Origin: Thermosulfidibacter sp.
GTDB taxonomy: Bacteria; Thermosulfidibacterota; Thermosulfidibacteria; Thermosulfidibacterales; Thermosulfidibacteraceae
Direction: 5' to 3'
DNA: 64,000 nucleotides
Assembly (NCBI GenBank): GCA_023269715.1
Contig: JAGDVO010000004.1
Span: 16,077-80,076, forward strand
Shown: in pieces, positions 20,068 to 29,928 of the stretch
Position numbering within the stretch: the first letter of the stretch is position 1
How the letters are laid out: the number at the start of each line of letters is the position of its first letter
Translations under genes and position numbers: made by a program
Notes under the pieces: model-generated
What the model was told of the DNA's origin: nothing
What the model saw: only the letters and a program-made list of their open reading frames with translations
Databases searched by the model: none

Positions 20068-20541
20068 TTAGATCTTAAATTTCTGTATACTTTCGAGGTC
20101 CAAGTTCTCAAGCCACTCTTTCAAGAGTTCGTCTTTCTTTTCCAGATCTATACAGTTTGCCTTTTTAAGGATTTCTTCCTTTACATATATAGGCGCTCCC
20201 ATCCTCAGGGCTATTGCTATAGCGTCACTTGGTCTAGAATCCACTTCTACTATACCTTCTTCAGTTTCAAGATATATGGAGGCATAGAAGGTGTTTTCTA
20301 TAAGGTCCCTTACAACAACCTTCTCGATTTTCACCTTTAAAGTTTCTAGCATATTTTTGATAAGATCATGAGTCATGGGTCTTGGTGTCACTATATTCTC
20401 AAGGGACATGGTAATTGCGTTTGCTTCAAATAGTCCTATCCATATAGGTAGTGCCCATTTTTCGTTTTCATCTCGCAATAGAACAATTGGATTGTTTGTT
20501 ATAGGATCTAAAATTACCCTTGTGACCTTCATTTTTATCAT
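20068..20541 (-). CDS. DUF151 bifunctional nuclease family protein
   Basis: 157 aa. Starts [13 protein letters not shown], with [14 protein letters not shown] and [21 protein letters not shown], the core of the BFN/DUF151 domain. Plant and Thermotoga relatives show dual RNase and DNase activity, but the bacterial role is uncertain. The start has AGGAGG properly spaced, and that places the first 74 bases of the gene inside the 3' end of miaB. Confidence 0.9.
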   Translation of the reverse strand: MIKMKVTRVILDPITNNPIVLLRDENEKWALPIWIGLFEANAITMSLENIVTPRPMTHDLIKNMLETLKVKIEKVVVRDLIENTFYASIYLETEEGIVEVDSRPSDAIAIALRMGAPIYVKEEILKKANCIDLEKKDELLKEWLENLDLESIQKFKI

Positions 20542-21841
20542 TTTGTACCTCCTTCACAATTTCTCCTATTAGTTCGTACATTTTTGCATCCTTTATCTTA
20601 ACTTTTAAAATATAACCTAATTTTGATTTGTCACCACTTGCTTTTACAATTTTAAATGTCCTCGTCCTACCTATGAGGATCCCATCTTCATACGTGTCGA
20701 AAAGAACGTCTACAGTTTTACCTATGTAGGCTTTACTTAGTTTTTCTGTTATCTTATCCTGTTTTTGGAGAAGTCTCTTCAGCCTTTCCTTTTTAATCTG
20801 TGGTGGCACGTCATCTTTAAACATTTTACTTGCAGCTGTAAATTCTCTGGGATTGTAGATGAAGGCAAATATTCCTTCATATTCAACTTTTTCTATGAGA
20901 TCCACAGTCTCTTCAAAGTCCTTTTCGCTTTCTGTAGGAAAGCCAACGATAAAGTCACTCGTAAAGGCAAAGTATTTTCCGTAGGACTTCAATTTTTCTA
21001 TGATTTCCAAATACCTTTCTTTTGTGTATTTTCTGTTCATTAGTTTCAGGATTCTGTTAGAACCGCTTTGGGCTGGTAGGTGTATGTATTCACATATCTT
21101 CGGATTTGTTGCTACAACCTCGATGAGTTCATCGTTAAAATCTTTGGGATGACTGGTTATAAATCTTATCCATTCTATTCCTTCTATTTCTGATATCTTT
21201 TGCAACAATTCTACAAAGTTACTACCTACATCCTTACCGTATGAGTTTACATTTTGTCCCAGTAGGATGATTTCCTTATATCCAAGATCGGCTAATTTTC
21301 TGGCTTCTTCTATTATCTCATTAATGGGTCTACTTGTTTCTCTTCCTCTTACAAAGGGAACTATACAGTAACTACAGAAGTTATCGCATCCCTCCATTAC
21401 CGTTATATATGCTCGATAGGGGTTTTCTCTTTTTACGGGGAAAGAGAGGTCCGTTATCTTGCATCTGGAATCGAGGTCAGTAAAAACAATTTTCTCTCCC
21501 CTTTCTGCAAGTTTAATAGCTTCAATTATCCTGTAGGTATTCCTTGGTCCTATCACAAAACTTACGTGCGGGAGCCTTTTTAAGAGTTTTTCTCCATCCT
21601 TCTGAGCAACGCATCCAGCTATTCCTATTATCTTACCTGTTTTTTTGAATCTACCAGCTTCACTGTAAACTTTGTGTACTGGCTTTTCTCTTACAGCACA
21701 TGTGTTTATTATTATGATGTCAGCTTCCTTTTCATCTTCCGCCTCTATATAGCCATGGTACTCCAATAGCCCCTTTATTTTTTCAGTATCGTGTTCGTTC
21801 ATCTGACAACCGAAAGTTTTTATGTAAAAGCTCTTCGCCAT
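20468..21841 (-). CDS. miaB: tRNA-2-methylthio-N6-dimethylallyladenosine synthase
   Basis: 457 aa radical-SAM methylthiotransferase modifying A37 of tRNAs reading UNN codons. N-terminal auxiliary cluster domain with [16 protein letters not shown] and GCVAQKDG; radical-SAM CxxxCxxC in [19 protein letters not shown]-terminal TRAM domain ending near YELIGEIV. The last ~25 residues after the TRAM domain are non-conserved and lie in the overlap with the DUF151 gene, so the tail is probably an extension that arose by loss of an earlier stop. Confidence 0.95.
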   Translation of the reverse strand: MAKSFYIKTFGCQMNEHDTEKIKGLLEYHGYIEAEDEKEADIIIINTCAVREKPVHKVYSEAGRFKKTGKIIGIAGCVAQKDGEKLLKRLPHVSFVIGPRNTYRIIEAIKLAERGEKIVFTDLDSRCKITDLSFPVKRENPYRAYITVMEGCDNFCSYCIVPFVRGRETSRPINEIIEEARKLADLGYKEIILLGQNVNSYGKDVGSNFVELLQKISEIEGIEWIRFITSHPKDFNDELIEVVATNPKICEYIHLPAQSGSNRILKLMNRKYTKERYLEIIEKLKSYGKYFAFTSDFIVGFPTESEKDFEETVDLIEKVEYEGIFAFIYNPREFTAASKMFKDDVPPQIKKERLKRLLQKQDKITEKLSKAYIGKTVDVLFDTYEDGILIGRTRTFKIVKASGDKSKLGYILKVKIKDAKMYELIGEIVKEVQNDKNEGHKGNFRSYNKQSNCSIAR

Positions 21842-21876
21842 CTCTCCTCCTTCATTTTGGTGATTATGATAATGAC

Positions 21877-21904
21877 TTGAATTTGTTACATTTAGTAGTA
21901 TACT
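21877..21904 (+). promoter_or_regulatory. Putative promoter of the rimP-nusA-infB operon
   Basis: TTGAAT at 21877-21882, a 16-base spacer and TATACT at 21899-21904, 48 bases before rimP in the divergent gap with miaB. Confidence 0.5.
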
Positions 21905-21952
21905 TATTTCTAATCACACACAAATGCAAGGGTAAATATTAAAGAGGGGATT

Positions 21953-22438
21953 ATGAAAGCAACTGATATTGAGGAAAGGGTAAAGGGATTGTTGTGTCCT
22001 ATACTGAGAAAGTTTAATCTGGAGTTGTACGATGTAGAGTGGCTTTCTGCAGGTAGGTACAACTATCTCAGAATATTTATAGACAAAGAAGGTGGTGTGA
22101 CGATAAGGGATTGTGAGCTTGTCAGTAAGGAGATAGGTGAGATCCTAGATAGGGAAGATTTCATAGAGGTTAGTTATTACTTAGAGGTTTCCTCCCCCGG
22201 GCTTACGAGGGAGTTGAAGAAACCTCAACATTTCATGAAAAGTGTGGGTTGTTTGGCGAAGGTGGTGGTAAAGGAGGATGCGGATAGGAAAGAACTTACA
22301 GGTAGGATTTTGGTTGCTGACGAGGAGGGTGTTGAGTTTCTGCTAGAGGGTGGGGAGAAGAAGTGGTACTGCTATGAAGATATAATCAAGGCGAAACTGG
22401 TATATGAGGAAAAATCCAAGGGAGGAAAGGGTATATGA
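21953..22438 (+). CDS. rimP: Ribosome maturation factor RimP
   Basis: 161 aa with the RimP N-domain (LELYDVEWLSAGRYNYLRIFIDKEGGVTIRDCE) and YYLEVSSPGLTRELKKPQHF, followed by the SH3-like C-domain. Assists 30S subunit assembly. First gene of the conserved rimP-nusA-ylxR-infB-rbfA operon; overlaps nusA by 4 bases. Confidence 0.95.
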   Translation: MKATDIEERVKGLLCPILRKFNLELYDVEWLSAGRYNYLRIFIDKEGGVTIRDCELVSKEIGEILDREDFIEVSYYLEVSSPGLTRELKKPQHFMKSVGCLAKVVVKEDADRKELTGRILVADEEGVEFLLEGGEKKWYCYEDIIKAKLVYEEKSKGGKGI

Positions 22439-23499
22439 AGGGCAAAGAGCTCCTTTATACGATAAAGGTCATAGAGGAAGAAAAGGGTATACCGAAGGAG
22501 GATATAATTGCTCTTCTAGAAGAGGCTATTCTGACTGCTATAGTTAAGAGAATAGATAGGAAGCCCGATTTAAAGGTTCAGCTTAACCTGAAAGAAGGTG
22601 AGTTCAAAGTATATGCGAGGAAAAGGGTCGTTGAAGATGGTGGGCTAAAGAACCCGGATAAAGAGATAAGTTTGTCTGAAGCTTTGAAAATAGACCCGGA
22701 TGTCAAGGTTGGTGATATTGTGGAGATTCCCTTTAATATAGAGGGTATGAGCAGGATCATAGCTCAGGCTAGTGCTAACGTTTTATCTCAGAGGATAGAT
22801 AAACTGGAGATAGATAGGCTTTATAGAGTTCTACAGGAGAAAGTGGGTGACATAGTAGTAGGTGAGATCGTAAAAGAGGACGAGAAGGGGAATGTGGTAG
22901 TTAAGATCCATGGTGGGAAGGTTCAAGCGATACTACTTCCTGAAGAAAGGGTTAAGACGGAAAGATACAGAAAGGGTGATGTTAGGAAGTTTTTACTTGT
23001 TGGTGTGAAAAAGAAGGGTAACGAGCTTGAAGTTATCCTATCAAGAACACATCCCAAGTTGCTCCAGAGACTTTTTGAGAAGGAACTACCAGAGGTTTCA
23101 GCTGGTATAGTTAAAGTTGTGAGTGTAGCGAGAGATCCCGGTGATAGGAGTAAGGTGGCTGTTACAAGTAGTGATCCAACGGTAGATCCTGTGGGTGCTT
23201 GTATAGGTGTTAGGGGATCAAGGATACAGACCATTGTCAGGGAGTTGCAGGGTGAAAATATAGATGTTATACTCTATTCTGAGGATCCTAAGGAGTTTAT
23301 AGCTAACGCTCTCAAACCGGCGAGGGTGAATAACATCCTTTTAGACTGGGAGAACAAGGAAGCTAAGGTGTTTGTGGATGAGGATCAGTTCGCTCTTGCT
23401 ATAGGTAAGAAGGGGCAGAATGCGAGGTTGACTGCGAAACTTACAGGTTGGAAGATAGATATAAAGGTAGATGCGCTCAAGAATACCCAAAGCAGCTAG
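22435..23499 (+). CDS. nusA: Transcription termination/antitermination protein NusA
   Basis: 354 aa: N-terminal RNA-polymerase-binding domain (~1-130), S1 domain (VGDIVVGEIVKEDEKGNVVVKI), KH1 with DPTVDPVGACIGVRGSRIQTIVREL, and KH2 with FALAIGKKGQNARLTAKLTGW. No C-terminal acidic repeats, as in most non-enteric bacteria. Confidence 0.97.
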   Translation: MKGKELLYTIKVIEEEKGIPKEDIIALLEEAILTAIVKRIDRKPDLKVQLNLKEGEFKVYARKRVVEDGGLKNPDKEISLSEALKIDPDVKVGDIVEIPFNIEGMSRIIAQASANVLSQRIDKLEIDRLYRVLQEKVGDIVVGEIVKEDEKGNVVVKIHGGKVQAILLPEERVKTERYRKGDVRKFLLVGVKKKGNELEVILSRTHPKLLQRLFEKELPEVSAGIVKVVSVARDPGDRSKVAVTSSDPTVDPVGACIGVRGSRIQTIVRELQGENIDVILYSEDPKEFIANALKPARVNNILLDWENKEAKVFVDEDQFALAIGKKGQNARLTAKLTGWKIDIKVDALKNTQSS

Positions 23500-23505
23500 A
23501 TTAAT

Positions 23506-24075
23506 ATGGGAGACCCTATTAGGATGTGTGTTGCTTGTAGAGAGAGAAGGTCGAAGTATGAGTTATTACGTTTTGTTGAGAAGGATGGCTTGTTGTACTT
23601 TGATCCTCTATGGAGGAGTGAAGGTAGGGGGGTTAATGTTTGTCCTTCTATAAGGTGCCTTGAGATTGCCGTCAGGAAGAATCTTTTTTGTAAGGCTCTA
23701 AAAAAAAGGGTAAATTATTTGAAATTAGAGGATCTTCTTAAGGAAGTTAAGTTGTCCTTAAGAAAGGTGATAGTTGATACTATGAGGCTTTCAAGGAAAT
23801 TTGGTGCAGTTACGTTGGGGAGGACTGCGGTAGACAAGGAAATTGATATTGTTAGACTTCTCCTTTTGGCTTCTGATTTAGAGGAAGGTATCAAAAACTA
23901 CTTTATAAATAGTGGAAAACCGTATAGAGTTATTTTTACTAAAGAAGAGTGGGGTGTGATTTTTGTTAGGAGGCCTGTTGGAATAGTAGGAATAAAAGAT
24001 AGGGGTGTTGCTGATAAGCTTTTAAGGCATATAGATAGGTTTCTTAAAATAGTGGAGGTAGTTAATGGCGGTTAA
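23506..24075 (+). CDS. YlxR (DUF448) fused to an L7Ae-like domain
   Basis: 189 aa. Residues 1-85 are the YlxR RNA-binding fold (MCVACRERRSKYELLRFV ... GRGVNVCPSIRCLEIA). Residues ~95-180 resemble L7Ae/YlxQ proteins (RKFGAVTLGRTAVDKEI ... LLLASDLEEG ... VGIVGIKDRGVADKLL). In Bacillus these are two separate genes, ylxR and ylxQ, between nusA and infB; here they form one chain. It overlaps infB by 11 bases. The function is probably RNA binding within the translation/transcription operon. Confidence 0.85.
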   Translation: MGDPIRMCVACRERRSKYELLRFVEKDGLLYFDPLWRSEGRGVNVCPSIRCLEIAVRKNLFCKALKKRVNYLKLEDLLKEVKLSLRKVIVDTMRLSRKFGAVTLGRTAVDKEIDIVRLLLLASDLEEGIKNYFINSGKPYRVIFTKEEWGVIFVRRPVGIVGIKDRGVADKLLRHIDRFLKIVEVVNGG

Positions 24076-26476
24076 GAGAATAAGAGTTAAGCAAGTTGCT
24101 GAAGAAATGGGATTGCAGCCAAAGGAAGTTCTAGCTTACCTTAAAGATATAGGTATTGTTCTTAAAAGCCTTATGAGTTCCATAACCGAGGATGAATACG
24201 ATAGGCTTATAATGTATGTCAGAATGAGAAGGCTACAGGAAGAGAAAAGAAGGGAGAGGGAGTTACAGAAGGAAAGGGAGGAATCTGCCGAAGAGGTAAC
24301 CCTGGTAACCGAAGAGATAGGGGAAAGAGTGGAACTGAAGGAGGAGATAGAGGGAGAGACTATAGAGGAAGTTACCGAGGTAAAGACTGAATCTATGGTT
24401 GAAGAAGAGTGTGCTACTAGTGAGAAAGTTGGAGAAGTTGTGGAGGAGGAAACAAAAAAGGAGGTGGATACTACTCCTAAAGAGGTGCGTAAGGAAAAGG
24501 ATGAGACTATAAAGATGTTGGAAGAAAAGTTAAAAGAAGTTTTCTATGTGAGAGAACCTAAGGAGAAGGAAGAGATACAGGAGGGTGAGGATTTTCATTA
24601 TCCTGTAGAGCCGATTTATCAGCCTATAAGGGAAAGGAGACTTAGAAGGAGGAAAAGAAGGATTAAAGAGGAACTTGACGAGGAAGCACTTAGACTGGAA
24701 GAACTGAAGTTGAGGGTGGATTTTGATAAGGGTATAGTCAGGTTACCTGAAACCATATCTATACCGGATCTTGCTATTATGCTTGAGGAATCCGAGGAGT
24801 GCATAGAGAACGTTCTACAGTCTAAGGGTATACCTGTAAAACTTACCAAAGTTGTACCTTTTGATATTGCTAAGATGGTTTGCGAGGAATTTGGTTTTGA
24901 AGTAATCCCTGATGAAGAAGCTTCGATCCCTGTGGTTGAGAAGGAAGAGGAAGAAGAGGGCCTTTTACCAAGAGCTCCCGTTGTTACTGTTATGGGTCAT
25001 GTTGATCATGGGAAAACAACGCTTCTTGACTACATAAGGAAGACAAATGTTGCAGAAAGGGAGGCAGGTGGAATTACACAACATATAGGAGCCTATAAAG
25101 TTAAGCTACCACAAGGTGAGATAACCTTCATAGATACTCCTGGTCACCATGCCTTTACCACAATGAGAGCAAGGGGGGCAAGGGTAACGGATATAGTGAT
25201 ATTGGTCGTTGCTGCTGATGATGGTGTTATGCCTCAAACAATCGAAGCTATAAACCATGCAAAGGCTGCAAATGTACCGATAATTGTAGCTATAAACAAG
25301 ATAGATAAACCTGATGCAAATCCAGAAAGGGTAAAGAGGGAACTTGCAAAACATGGTCTCATACCTGAAGAATGGGGTGGTGAAACGATAATGGTTCCAA
25401 TTTCCGCTAAGACTGGTCAGGGTGTTGATGAGCTTTTGGAGATGGTTTTGCTAGTTGCACAAATGCTGGATTTAAAGGCGAATCCCAATAAACCTGCAAG
25501 AGGGACTGTGTTAGAGGCTAAACTTGATCCCAAAAGAGGACCTGTAGCAACTCTACTCGTACAGGATGGAACCTTGAGAGAAGGAGACGCTTTTGTGGTG
25601 GGTCTTCACTGGGGTAAGGTTAGAGCTATGACGAACGAACTTGGTGAAAGGTTGAAGGAAGCGGGTCCTTCTACCCCAGTTGAGGTCTTGGGATTGTCGG
25701 ATGTTCCCTTAGCTGGTGATGCCTTTTTAGTTGTTAAGAATGAAAAAGTTGCAAGAGAGATAAGTGAGGAGAGGAGAGAGAAGGCAAAGGAACTATCCCT
25801 CGAGGGTAGTAAGGCTCTTACAATTGAAGAGATAATGAAAAAACTCTCTGAAGGTGAGAGTAAGGAACTTAGAATGATAGTTAAGGCTGATGTTCAAGGC
25901 TCTCTAGAAGCTATTAGAGAAGTTCTAGATAGGTTATCCATCGATGAAGTAAAGGTAAATATCATCCACTCTGGCATAGGGGCTATAACAGAGACGGATA
26001 TAATGCTTGCAAAGGCAAGTGGTGCTATCATAGTCGGTTTTAATGTAAGACCGGATGCCCAGGCTAGGAAAGTCCTTGAGAGGGAAAAAGTAGAGGCGAG
26101 AACTTATAGAGTTATATACGACATAGTTGAAGATATAAAGAAAATAATGCTAGGCATGCTAGAGCCTGAGGAAAAGGAAGTTATCCTTGGGAGGGCGGAA
26201 ATCAGGCAGGTCTTTAAAGTACCAAAAGTCGGTAATGTAGCGGGTTGTTATGTTCTTGAGGGTAAGATAGCTAGAAACAGTAGGATAAGGATCATCAGGG
26301 ATGGAGTGATAGTTTATGATGGGAAGTTAGCATCTCTTAAGCATTATAAGGATGATGTTAGGGAGATTCAGGCTGGTTATGAGTGTGGTATGGCCTTTGA
26401 TAATTTTCAAGATATAAGAGAGGGCGATATAGTAGAAGCTTACGAAATACAGAAGATTATGAGGGAATCGTTGTAA
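24065..26476 (+). CDS. infB: Translation initiation factor IF-2
   Basis: 803 aa. A short N-terminal IF2N module ([28 protein letters not shown]), a long acidic/basic linker to ~residue 240, a second IF2N-like segment, then the GTPase: [11 protein letters not shown] (G1), DTPGHHAF (G3), NKIDKP (G4), SAKTGQG (G5). Domains II-IV follow to the C-terminus. Delivers fMet-tRNA to the 30S subunit. Confidence 0.97.
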   Translation: MAVKRIRVKQVAEEMGLQPKEVLAYLKDIGIVLKSLMSSITEDEYDRLIMYVRMRRLQEEKRRERELQKEREESAEEVTLVTEEIGERVELKEEIEGETIEEVTEVKTESMVEEECATSEKVGEVVEEETKKEVDTTPKEVRKEKDETIKMLEEKLKEVFYVREPKEKEEIQEGEDFHYPVEPIYQPIRERRLRRRKRRIKEELDEEALRLEELKLRVDFDKGIVRLPETISIPDLAIMLEESEECIENVLQSKGIPVKLTKVVPFDIAKMVCEEFGFEVIPDEEASIPVVEKEEEEEGLLPRAPVVTVMGHVDHGKTTLLDYIRKTNVAEREAGGITQHIGAYKVKLPQGEITFIDTPGHHAFTTMRARGARVTDIVILVVAADDGVMPQTIEAINHAKAANVPIIVAINKIDKPDANPERVKRELAKHGLIPEEWGGETIMVPISAKTGQGVDELLEMVLLVAQMLDLKANPNKPARGTVLEAKLDPKRGPVATLLVQDGTLREGDAFVVGLHWGKVRAMTNELGERLKEAGPSTPVEVLGLSDVPLAGDAFLVVKNEKVAREISEERREKAKELSLEGSKALTIEEIMKKLSEGESKELRMIVKADVQGSLEAIREVLDRLSIDEVKVNIIHSGIGAITETDIMLAKASGAIIVGFNVRPDAQARKVLEREKVEARTYRVIYDIVEDIKKIMLGMLEPEEKEVILGRAEIRQVFKVPKVGNVAGCYVLEGKIARNSRIRIIRDGVIVYDGKLASLKHYKDDVREIQAGYECGMAFDNFQDIREGDIVEAYEIQKIMRESL

Positions 26477-26509
26477 TTAATAAGGATCTTACGGTTTAAT
26501 ATAAAAGGG

Positions 26510-26791
26510 ATGATAGTTGGAACTTTGCAGATAGTTATAGAGATACCATGTAACAATACTTTAAAGGGTAAAAGGCGGGTTTTAAAAGGTCTTATGGAGA
26601 GGATAAGGGGTCGTTTTAACGTTTCTGTAAGTGAAGTTGGGAATCAGGATGCTCATCAGATTGCAACTATAGGTATAGCATGTGTTGGTACAGATAAAGG
26701 TGTTGTTGATAGTATGTTGCAAGAGGTTATAAGCTTTGTTGAGATGCATCCTGAAGTTGTTATGCTAGATTATTATTTGGAGCTGTTGTGA
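26510..26791 (+). CDS. DUF503 family protein
   Basis: 93 aa ferredoxin-like fold: VGTLQIVIEIPCNNTLKGKRRVLKGLMERIRGRFNVSVSEV and HQIATIGIACV. DUF503 genes sit between infB and rbfA in many bacteria, and the position fits a ribosome-related role, which is not demonstrated. It overlaps the rbfA start. Confidence 0.9.
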   Translation: MIVGTLQIVIEIPCNNTLKGKRRVLKGLMERIRGRFNVSVSEVGNQDAHQIATIGIACVGTDKGVVDSMLQEVISFVEMHPEVVMLDYYLELL

Positions 26792-27135
26792 TGAGATCTT
26801 ATAAGCGTACCGAGAGACTAAATGAGGTTATTAGAGAAGAGATAGCTGAGCTCATATGCAGTGGTACTATTAAGGATGAAAGGTTGAGGCTTGTAACTAT
26901 AACGAAGGTTAGAGTGAGTGATGATCTATCCTATGCCGATGTTTACTATAGTGTGTTTGATTCCTCATGGGAAACTACGAGGGTTGCTCTTGAAGAATCT
27001 AGGAGGTTTATAGAATATAGGATCATGAAAGATCTTAGGATAAAAAAGGTTCCAAAGCTGAGGTTTGTCGAAGATAGAAGTATGGAGTACGCCGATAGGA
27101 TAGAGAGATTGTTGAGGGAGATGGGTTTTGAATAA
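26791..27135 (+). CDS. rbfA: Ribosome-binding factor A
   Basis: 114 aa from ATG 26791 (GTG 26788 is the alternative; GGAG is better spaced for the ATG). KH-like domain with RLNEVIREEIAELI, VTITKVRVSDDLSYADVYYSVF and VPKLRFVEDRSMEYADRIERLL. Late 16S rRNA maturation factor. It overlaps the following TTG-started gene by 8 bases. Confidence 0.94.
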   Translation: MRSYKRTERLNEVIREEIAELICSGTIKDERLRLVTITKVRVSDDLSYADVYYSVFDSSWETTRVALEESRRFIEYRIMKDLRIKKVPKLRFVEDRSMEYADRIERLLREMGFE

Positions 27136-28090
27136 TACTTTACAAAAGGTGGTTGAAATATTAGATAGCGCAAAAGATATTGCCTGTTTTGTTCACAAGT
27201 CACCTGATGGAGATGCTCTGGGGAGTGCTCTCGCGGTCTATAACTTCTATAAGGATAAAAAGGTGAGAATATGGTCGCCTACAGGTTATCCAGAATTTTA
27301 TGGTTTTTTACCAGGTGTAGAGAACGTTAGGGTTTATAACGATTTTAGTGAGGTTGAGAAAGCAGAAGTAGCCCTTTTTCTAGACTGTGGTGATATAGGA
27401 AGGGTTCCGGGTTTTGATAGGAGTATTTTTAAAACGATTATAAATATAGATCATCATGAGTCTAATAGTGGCTTTGCTCATTACAATATAGTTGATCCCT
27501 CTGCACCTTCAACGACTACTCTCCTTTATGAGATTCTTAAAAATTCTAAAAAAGGGACTATTGATTCAATTGTTGCTAAATGTCTTTATACGGGTTTATA
27601 TACTGACACCGGTGGCTTTAGGTATTCTAATACTACCGCTTATGCTTTTGGTGTAGCCGCTAGTCTTATTTCTTACGGAATAAATCCTTCTGAGATTGCC
27701 TTTGAAGTTTATGAGAGTTATCCATTTAGAAGGATGAAATTACTAGCCCTTGCTCTTAATACTTTAGAGCTGTACTTTAACGGTAGGGTGTCTGTTATGA
27801 CAGTTTATAAAGAATTTTTTGAGAAGACTGGTTCTTTAGCCGAAGATACTGAGGATTTTGTTAACTATGCAAGGGCTATAAAAGGTGTGGAGGTGGCTAT
27901 TTTCATTAGGGAGCGCCTTTCGGGAGGGGTGAAGATCAGTCTGAGATCGAAGAACTATCTGAACGTTGCTGAAATTGCCAGAAATTTTGGAGGTGGTGGA
28001 CATTTTCATGCAGCAGGTTGTGAGATGGATCTACCACCTGAAGTTGCTAAGAAAAAACTTCTTGAAGTAATTGCAGGTAAATTGTCATAG
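27128..28090 (+). CDS. DHH/DHHA1 phosphoesterase, NrnA-like
   Basis: 320 aa, TTG start. DHH-domain motifs: KSPDGDALGSALA, LDCGDIGRV, NIDHHESN and GLYTDTGGFRYSNT. C-terminal DHHA1 substrate domain carries GGGGHFHAAGCEM. NrnA enzymes degrade nanoRNA and pAp and can act on c-di-AMP-derived pApA. The location after rbfA is conserved. Confidence 0.92.
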   Translation: MNNTLQKVVEILDSAKDIACFVHKSPDGDALGSALAVYNFYKDKKVRIWSPTGYPEFYGFLPGVENVRVYNDFSEVEKAEVALFLDCGDIGRVPGFDRSIFKTIINIDHHESNSGFAHYNIVDPSAPSTTTLLYEILKNSKKGTIDSIVAKCLYTGLYTDTGGFRYSNTTAYAFGVAASLISYGINPSEIAFEVYESYPFRRMKLLALALNTLELYFNGRVSVMTVYKEFFEKTGSLAEDTEDFVNYARAIKGVEVAIFIRERLSGGVKISLRSKNYLNVAEIARNFGGGGHFHAAGCEMDLPPEVAKKKLLEVIAGKLS

Positions 28091-28675
28091 AATCTTTACC
28101 ATCCTTATCCATTTCCCCCGTTTTTCTGTTTCTGTAAAACCTAGTTTTTCGTATATTTTTCTTGCCTTTTCGTTTTTTTCTCCGACCCACAACCCAATTT
28201 TCCTTAAGTTTTCGGATTTCAGCCTTTTAATAGCCCTTTCAAGGAGCAGTTTGCCCAATCCTCTACCTCTGTAGTCAGGATGTACCACGAGTTCATGAAT
28301 TTCGCCGAATTTTTCCCCGGTCCACATCCAGTTTTTGTCGGTTGCTATAAAACCTACTATCTTACCTTTGTCCTTAGCTACCAGTATTCCATCTTTGTCT
28401 CTCTTATAAAGCCAATGAAGGTATTCTTTGATTTCTTCGGCAGTTTTATAGGCATATATTTCAAGTCCTTTGTATCCATTTAGATACAATCTTGTAAGAT
28501 CTTTCAGGTTTTCTTCAAGTGATGTTAGTTTTTCTATCTCTATAGATTCATTCCTGTAAGATAGTATATTTCGAAGTTCTTCTCCTCTGTCAGCCTTACC
28601 ACTTTGGATTTCTTCATTATTTCCCTCATTTTCTCTTGAGCTTCCGTTGAAAGTAATGCCCATCTTGCCCCCCAT
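28085..28675 (-). CDS. GNAT N-acetyltransferase
   Basis: GNAT domain with IHELVVHPDYRGRGLGKLLLERAI as the acetyl-CoA motif A and EKARKIYEKLGF as motif B. Conserved sequence seems to begin around IEIEKLTSLEEN (near 28552). The only canonical in-frame start codons are ATG 28675 and ATG 28663, deep inside the upstream corrinoid-reactivase gene, which would add ~40 low-complexity residues. The true start may therefore be non-canonical. Substrate unknown; a RimI-like protein acetyltransferase or a small-molecule enzyme are both possible. Its 3' end converges on the NrnA-like gene and overlaps it by 6 bases. Confidence 0.75.
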   Translation of the reverse strand: MGGKMGITFNGSSRENEGNNEEIQSGKADRGEELRNILSYRNESIEIEKLTSLEENLKDLTRLYLNGYKGLEIYAYKTAEEIKEYLHWLYKRDKDGILVAKDKGKIVGFIATDKNWMWTGEKFGEIHELVVHPDYRGRGLGKLLLERAIKRLKSENLRKIGLWVGEKNEKARKIYEKLGFTETEKRGKWIRMVKIL

Positions 28676-29910
28676 ATGGAAGAGTTACCTACATAAAAAA
28701 AACTGGAACTTGCCAGTTCTTCTGGTAGAATTTTAATACCCAAAAAGTCCTCTTTACTTATATGGTAACCCAAGTTCCCGGCTATGATTACGCTTTTTAT
28801 AGATGTAAGCGATGCTTTTTCCATGAGAACTTTTATAGCCGCATATATAGCCGACTTTGCTACTTGCACTTCTCTTATATCTTCCTGAGTAAATGTGACT
28901 CCGCCTACCATTATTTCTTTACCCAAAAGAAGCGTTCCTCTATCATCCACAAGCCCTCTTTTTTTAAGTGCGTTTATAAGCGATATTATTCCAGAGCCAC
29001 AGAAACCTTTTGGTTTCTTTCCGCCTATAGTCTCTACCATTAGATCTTCTTTTACTCTGAATATGGCTCCTTCTACAGGTCCTATTCCGTACTTTATGCT
29101 TCCACCTTCTAGGGCACTACCTGCAGGTACACTGGCTGCAAGTATTTTTTCTTCCCATGTCAGGATGATCTCAGTATTGGTCCCTATGTCGATCGCTAAT
29201 ACCGGTTTTTCGAAAAAAAGGGTAGTTAATGTGAGAGAAACAGCATCCCCACCTAAAAATCCACCCATTTCCGGTAGTATTATAAGTTTTTTTCCACTCT
29301 GTTCTATGAATCTGAAATCCTTTTTTCCAAGGTCAAACGGATATCTTGTCAAGCCTTCTAAGTTCTCTTCCATGACGATTCCTTGCATAACTGTATTACC
29401 GGATATGGCTATTACATCTCCCTTTGTTAGCTTTAGTATAGGATCGATTACCATTTTTCTTAACTTTCTTTTTAATTCAGGTTTACATCGTGATATAATA
29501 TCTCTGCTGTAGACTATTTGTGGGTTTGTAATTGTGAACTTTTCTAAGAGATTAGTTTTATTTATATTTGCCACGGATATTTTGGTTGTTCCTAAATCTA
29601 CAGCGCTTTTATTTTTCACTTTAAATGGATCGTCTATTTTAAAGCCAAAGGGTGGTTCGATTTCTTCTGAGACTTTGAGATCTAAGTTTTCGGTAAAAAT
29701 TTCTTCAACAGTGGATAGGTCTTTCAATGTGCATAGGAGTACATCATCGATCCTTCCATCTCTGTAAACTACTTTTACTTTACATTTTTCACATATACCT
29801 CTACCACCACATGGCAGGAAGATAGGTATTCCTACCTCTATTAATTTTTCTATTAGGTCTTCATTTTCTTTTAATAAAATTCTCCTACCGTTACATTTGA
29901 TTTCGTACAT
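28540..29910 (-). CDS. Corrinoid-protein reductive activator (2Fe-2S ferredoxin + ASKHA domain, DUF4445)
   Basis: 456 aa from the ATG at 29910; a TTG at 29925 adds five residues, and neither has a clear ribosome binding site. The N-terminal ~80 residues are a plant-type 2Fe-2S ferredoxin with PCGGRGICEKCKV and a distal cysteine in LLCTLKD. The rest is an ASKHA ATPase fold: AVDLGTTKISVA, AISGNTVMQGI, AIDIGTNTEIIL, GFCGSGIISLI. Family members (RACo, RamA-like) reduce Co(II) to Co(I) in corrinoid methyltransferase systems at the expense of ATP. It follows rho by 18 bases. No methyltransferase partner is in the window. Confidence 0.85.
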   Translation of the reverse strand: MYEIKCNGRRILLKENEDLIEKLIEVGIPIFLPCGGRGICEKCKVKVVYRDGRIDDVLLCTLKDLSTVEEIFTENLDLKVSEEIEPPFGFKIDDPFKVKNKSAVDLGTTKISVANINKTNLLEKFTITNPQIVYSRDIISRCKPELKRKLRKMVIDPILKLTKGDVIAISGNTVMQGIVMEENLEGLTRYPFDLGKKDFRFIEQSGKKLIILPEMGGFLGGDAVSLTLTTLFFEKPVLAIDIGTNTEIILTWEEKILAASVPAGSALEGGSIKYGIGPVEGAIFRVKEDLMVETIGGKKPKGFCGSGIISLINALKKRGLVDDRGTLLLGKEIMVGGVTFTQEDIREVQVAKSAIYAAIKVLMEKASLTSIKSVIIAGNLGYHISKEDFLGIKILPEELASSSFFYVGNSSIWGARWALLSTEAQEKMREIMKKSKVVRLTEEKNFEIYYLTGMNL

Positions 29911-29928
29911 GTAGATTATACTCAAGTG

